Shown one piece after another: positions 5,041 through 8,391 of a stretch of 8,391 nucleotides of DNA. This DNA is from an uncultured Clostridia bacterium. Its GTDB lineage: Bacteria; Bacillota; Clostridia; Christensenellales; UBA1242. How positions within the stretch are numbered: the first letter of the stretch is position 1; each line of letters opens with the position of its first letter. A program made the position numbers and the translations under genes. The notes beneath the pieces are model-generated. The model was not told the DNA's origin, did not search any database, and saw only the letters and a program-made list of their open reading frames with translations. Location of the stretch: the NCBI GenBank assembly GCA_934725745.1, contig CAKVCH010000018.1:1-8391 (forward strand), read 5' to 3'.

Positions 5041-8000
5041 CTATTTTTTCCCAGCGTAAGTCCATCTAGCATAAATAGTCGTGTTGCCCGTTACCGTGAT
5101 TTGACTAATTGTGGAGCCATCTTTTGCGGTTGACCATCCTTCAAATTTATAATGCCAAGTTACTTTAAACCACCCGCTTCCAGTAGTATATTCCCAAACT
5201 GGGACATATTGGCTGAGATTGACCGTTTCGCCTTCAAGAACAACCAAACTTTCAATTGGGAAAGAAATATATTTGTTGTATGCTGGATTGCCTGCGTTAT
5301 TTTCCTTGCTAAATGTTAATGTGTAGTAATTTTTGACTACTTCCGTCCATTGCGCGACAATTTGCGAGTCGCAGTTTGGCATTGTAGTTGAAAGCCCGTC
5401 AATCAAGGCACCCGTCGTCTCATTTTTATAGCCATTAAAAGTATAGTAGTATCTCTTGCTCTTTTGACCATTTTCGTAGGTATCAAATTCGTAATTTTGT
5501 TGCGATTGAAGAGTTATTGGGTCGCCTTGATAGAGTTCAATTGTCTCGTTTAGAGTCGTTCCATAGTTTGAAACAATTGTCGCTTTATATTTGTTTCTAA
5601 TATAAAGATTTTCGTCCGCGCTTGGCATTTTAAATGTTGTAATATCCACTCTTTCCGTCCAATTTTCGTCGAGATAATAGAGTGTCGTGTCATTAAATTT
5701 TTCGCCAACAAGTTGTGGAATTTCATTTTCTGAAACACGCAAAGACTCAATTATTTCGCCGTCATCATAGATAGACAAAACATATTTTCTTGTGCAGTCA
5801 ATAACTTTCCAATAAGCATACAAAGTAGCACTTTCGCTTGGCATTGTTGTTTCTTCAAATTTTATAGTAAACTCTTCGTCAAGGAACCAACCTTCAAAAC
5901 GCCTTGTGAAAGAATTAAAACCGACTTCTTCGTAGACATCTTCTAGGAAGACAGGAAGAGTGATTTCTTCGCCTTCAAGTACTGTTAAACTTTCTTTCTC
6001 TTCACCATATTTTGAAACAAAGGAAAGGGTTGCGTATGCTCTTGACACAGTGTTCCATTTTGCATAAAGCATAGTGTCCTTTCTTGGCATAATGCTTTCT
6101 TTATATTCAGTGTCAGGGTCGCAAGATTCGCTTGTGAACCAGCCCGCAAAAGTATAATATGTGCGTTCGCTTTCGCTATCTTTATAGAAGTTGCTCAAAG
6201 TTGGAAGCGTTATCTCCGTCCCCGCAACGCCCGTAATTTCATTCGCTTTTTGGTCGCACTTTGTATCAAAGTAAAGCGTAAATTGTCTTTGTGCCGATAA
6301 TTTCCAGTCACCATTGTATGCGTCCCAACTTGCCCCTTCTTTTAGAGACGAGTTACTATTTACAAAGGCGTTTAGACTCGACATATTAGTTTCTTGCCCG
6401 ATATTTATTAGGTTCAAATTATCCGATTGAAGAGTAATTTCAACACCGTTTGCAACTGGCATAAACATATCCAATGTTATCCCGCTAACAATTTTTTGGT
6501 TATTGTAATTTGATGTCCTAAGTCCCAAAGTCATTGTGTCGAGTTTGTCGTTTTGCGCTAGTTCTTTTAGGTTGAGAGTCAAACAAAAGTAATTACTACT
6601 GCTTGAAAAACCTTTTAAGACATTGCTGTAATCTATTGGGTCTTTTTCCTTATTTAGCGACTCGTAAATCGCGTCCATAATTGTGTCATTAAAACCAAAT
6701 CCATATTGCAATAAATAGTACAATGGGTCGTCAAGCAAGGTATCTAAGTGAACCTTCATTTTCTTTTCGTAAGTCTTATCGCTTGACAAGAAAACAGGTA
6801 TTTTTTCAGACCTATAAATGTACGCCATATTGTTCTTAATATAGATATCCAGAATCCTATTTTTGCCTGGCGAAGCGCCACTAATTGTGTTTCCAAACTT
6901 GTATGGGACATCGTCGTTTACGCCCGCGACAACTGGAATTGCGCCGATTTTTGCGCTCGCCTCAAAGTCGCCGTCGCCTAAAAGTTTGACTTTCACAGTG
7001 ACTGGGACATCCCAGTTAAGTTTAAAGAGATTTATCTTTAACTTAACGCTTCCTTGAACTTCAAAATCTTTAAAATCTTTCATATTTATGACTGCTTTTA
7101 GAAGTTCATCAACGCTTGACAAGTCGATATAATTTCCTTGTGGCGCGCCCGAAATTTGTTCAAAATTGCCAAGAGAAATGTCAATTTTTGAAACATCAAT
7201 GTTCTTCAACTTGAAGTTTTGAAGAACTAAGTTACTGAGACCATTTTCGCTATAATTGACGCCTATTTTTATGTCGGACAAATTGCAATCTTTTACATTT
7301 AGTTTCGACAAATCAGCCGTTGCGCCAAAGTGCGAGTCGCTAAGTACAAATTCTTTTAACATATCCAAACTAAATTTAGATAAGTCAATTGACGAATTGA
7401 AAAGTTTTGAAATGTCAATATCGACATTTTCGTCACTTTCAATGTCCAAAAGTTCCATAACCCAGCCGACAATCTGTTTAATATTATCGCCACCAATTTT
7501 GACAAACATTTTGTTGTAACGAATGTAAACCGTGTTGTCTATATATGTAATTTCAATTGAATGGTTGTTTGTAACAGAACTTGTAGCCGTTGTTCCCCTT
7601 GAAACGCCACCGCCTGTGTACTTATTAGTTACAGTGACCGCTTCAAAATTAACATACGCTTTGAGCTTTTTAGCGTCAAATTGTTTTACGCCGTCAATCT
7701 CTAAAATGGCGTCAGACCAATCGAATTTTGCCTTGCTCCCCTTTGAAAGAGTCACAATTGTTTCGGTCGTTTTTGTAGGCTTGTTTAAGGAATCGTATGT
7801 AACTTGTGTGTAAACAAGGTCGGTTTTTAAATCAAAGGCAATTTGCTTATTTGTTGTTATCTCGTTTACAGTCTTTTTGACCGCTTCAACAAGCGCTGGG
7901 ACGCTTGACATATCGACATAGTCGTCCGTCATTTTTGGCACGACAATTTTGCCTAAAACAGTCGCGTTTGCGTCAAGTTTGTAGCCCTTTATGTCGACAC

Positions 8001-8391
8001 CACGGACACTTATACTTGTAATCCTTCTGTCAAATCCGACAATCAATTCAACATCGCTTGCGCTTGAAATTTCGTCGCCATTAACCAAAATTGTTATGCT
8101 GTTATTTGAAATTGTAAGGTTTTTAAGGATATTAAAAGTAAGCCCCGACAAGTCGCCAGACAAGATTTTTTCAAAATCATAATTTGGAAGAATGTCTTTT
8201 AATGTTCCTTTAATGTCAACATCACCCGCGTATTTTTCTATAAGGTCTTTAACAAGAGAAAGTGGAAGTTTTACTTTCAAACCTTGAACATTTGCATAAA
8301 TTACGCCGTCTATATAGTAAGCGTCAAAAGGCAATTTTTTATTTAAAACGCCCGACAAATTCGCATAAATTTTATTACTACTATACAACAC
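5041..8391 (-). CDS. Large exported repeat protein with five C-terminal InlB B-type repeats, 5' end missing
   Basis: The frame is open at the window edge, so the 1116 residues seen are only the C-terminal part. A GTG at 8391 is simply the first codon and not a credible start. Residue numbers here count from that codon. Residues 24-192, 281-470 and 512-665 form three tandem degenerate modules. Each begins with a Y-I-D/N-x-x-x-Y hairpin, and the first two end in the motif YVDMSSVPALVEAV or YIDLSSVDELLKAV. A flexible linker (258-277, YTGGGVSRGTTATSSVTNN) separates the first two. Residues 703-1110 hold five Listeria-Bacteroides/InlB B-type repeats (Flg_new-like) recognised by LxVLEGExIxLP, FxGWF, TTMP and LYAxW. 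There is no LPXTG, SLH domain or TM segment at the C-terminus (ends YARWTYAGKK), so any anchor or signal peptide must be in the missing N-terminal part. Few cysteines and many Asp, Asn and Lys fit an extracellular protein. Adhesion or a structural surface role is inferred from the repeats. The TAG at 5043-5041 is followed by a terminator. Confidence 0.9.
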   Translation of the reverse strand: MLYSSNKIYANLSGVLNKKLPFDAYYIDGVIYANVQGLKVKLPLSLVKDLIEKYAGDVDIKGTLKDILPNYDFEKILSGDLSGLTFNILKNLTISNNSITILVNGDEISSASDVELIVGFDRRITSISVRGVDIKGYKLDANATVLGKIVVPKMTDDYVDMSSVPALVEAVKKTVNEITTNKQIAFDLKTDLVYTQVTYDSLNKPTKTTETIVTLSKGSKAKFDWSDAILEIDGVKQFDAKKLKAYVNFEAVTVTNKYTGGGVSRGTTATSSVTNNHSIEITYIDNTVYIRYNKMFVKIGGDNIKQIVGWVMELLDIESDENVDIDISKLFNSSIDLSKFSLDMLKEFVLSDSHFGATADLSKLNVKDCNLSDIKIGVNYSENGLSNLVLQNFKLKNIDVSKIDISLGNFEQISGAPQGNYIDLSSVDELLKAVINMKDFKDFEVQGSVKLKINLFKLNWDVPVTVKVKLLGDGDFEASAKIGAIPVVAGVNDDVPYKFGNTISGASPGKNRILDIYIKNNMAYIYRSEKIPVFLSSDKTYEKKMKVHLDTLLDDPLYYLLQYGFGFNDTIMDAIYESLNKEKDPIDYSNVLKGFSSSSNYFCLTLNLKELAQNDKLDTMTLGLRTSNYNNQKIVSGITLDMFMPVANGVEITLQSDNLNLINIGQETNMSSLNAFVNSNSSLKEGASWDAYNGDWKLSAQRQFTLYFDTKCDQKANEITGVAGTEITLPTLSNFYKDSESERTYYTFAGWFTSESCDPDTEYKESIMPRKDTMLYAKWNTVSRAYATLSFVSKYGEEKESLTVLEGEEITLPVFLEDVYEEVGFNSFTRRFEGWFLDEEFTIKFEETTMPSESATLYAYWKVIDCTRKYVLSIYDDGEIIESLRVSENEIPQLVGEKFNDTTLYYLDENWTERVDITTFKMPSADENLYIRNKYKATIVSNYGTTLNETIELYQGDPITLQSQQNYEFDTYENGQKSKRYYYTFNGYKNETTGALIDGLSTTMPNCDSQIVAQWTEVVKNYYTLTFSKENNAGNPAYNKYISFPIESLVVLEGETVNLSQYVPVWEYTTGSGWFKVTWHYKFEGWSTAKDGSTISQITVTGNTTIYARWTYAGKK
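5062..6285 (-). repeat. Five tandem InlB B-type (Listeria-Bacteroides) protein repeats
   Basis: Within the large exported protein the repeats lie at about 6285-6055, 6036-5809, 5787-5596, 5586-5347 and 5328-5062. The first, second and fifth keep the hallmark aromatic core (FAGWF, FEGWF, FEGWS) and the closing LYAKW, LYAYW, IYARW. The fourth has FNGY and IVAQW. The third has lost the GW motif and ends LYIRN. The repeats are diverged in both protein and DNA, so this is an old duplication and not a recent expansion. Such repeats form small beta-grasp-like domains on bacterial surface proteins. Confidence 0.85.
6397..8322 (-). repeat. Three degenerate N-terminal protein modules in tandem
   Basis: The modules lie at roughly 8322-7816, 7551-6982 and 6858-6397. 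Common order: a hairpin (AYYIDGVIYANVQG; ITYIDNTVYIRYNK; IYIKNNMAYIYRSE), an amphipathic helix (PLSLVKDLIEKY; NIKQIVGWVMELL; LDTLLDDPLYYLLQ), an 'L/F...ILxxL or VLxxF' segment, then beta strands (for example ITSISVRGVDIKGYKLDAN and LSNLVLQNFKLKNIDVSK). The first two close with Y-V/I-D-M/L-S-S-V followed by a short helix. I do not recognise a named domain. The strand-rich layout with one long helix loosely recalls lipoprotein-carrier-like (LolA/LppX) folds, but that is a guess. The boundaries are approximate. Confidence 0.6.

Noticed and set aside
5062..6285. Recent tandem DNA repeat or phase-variable array
   Set aside because: The repeats are recognisable only at protein level. The DNA copies are strongly diverged and there is no short-unit iteration.
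1..8391. Mobile element, prophage or CRISPR signature
   Set aside because: No transposase, integrase, terminal repeats or regularly spaced direct repeats were seen, and all genes are co-oriented with similar base composition.

Overview
The window looks like chromosomal DNA from an A+T-rich Gram-positive bacterium, most likely an uncultured Clostridia-type Bacillota. The signs are strong AGGAG ribosome binding sites with A-rich spacers, two large exported proteins built from InlB/Listeria-Bacteroides-type repeats and a transglutaminase-like domain, and a cytoplasmic DUF305 protein of the clostridial type. The genus cannot be read from the sequence. All five genes lie on the minus strand, so transcription runs from high to low coordinates. 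I see no RNA genes, insertion sequences, integrases or CRISPR array.

In transcription order: (1) 8391-5041 is the 3' part of a very large exported protein, open at the window edge. It has three tandem degenerate N-terminal modules followed by five C-terminal InlB B-type repeats, and it ends in a clear intrinsic terminator at 4914-4887. (2) 4829-4257 encodes a 190-residue DUF305 protein with two MIPHH half-repeats and no export signal. (3) 4256-4017 is a very A+T-rich spacer with several inverted repeats, two candidate promoters and a hairpin just before the next ribosome binding site. (4) 4016-3294 encodes a protein with six membrane segments and a cytoplasmic dimeric coiled coil. (5) 3293-567 encodes an 908-residue membrane-anchored extracellular transglutaminase-like protein with an intact Cys-His-Asp triad. 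(6) 570-1 is the N-terminal half of an aconitase X (AcnX/DUF521) enzyme, cut by the window edge.

Genes 4, 5 and 6 form a tightly coupled operon. The stop of the six-TM gene abuts the transglutaminase start (TAAATG), and the transglutaminase stop overlaps the AcnX start by four bases (ATGA). The first two plausibly work together at the membrane: a six-TM partner with a cytoplasmic dimerisation coil, and an extracellular enzyme tethered by one TM helix with a Lys-rich cytoplasmic tail. Why a cytoplasmic Fe-S dehydratase is coupled to them is the main unanswered question here. No complete, recognisable new defence or mobile system is visible. The most unusual points are this operon combination and the modular architecture of the large repeat protein.
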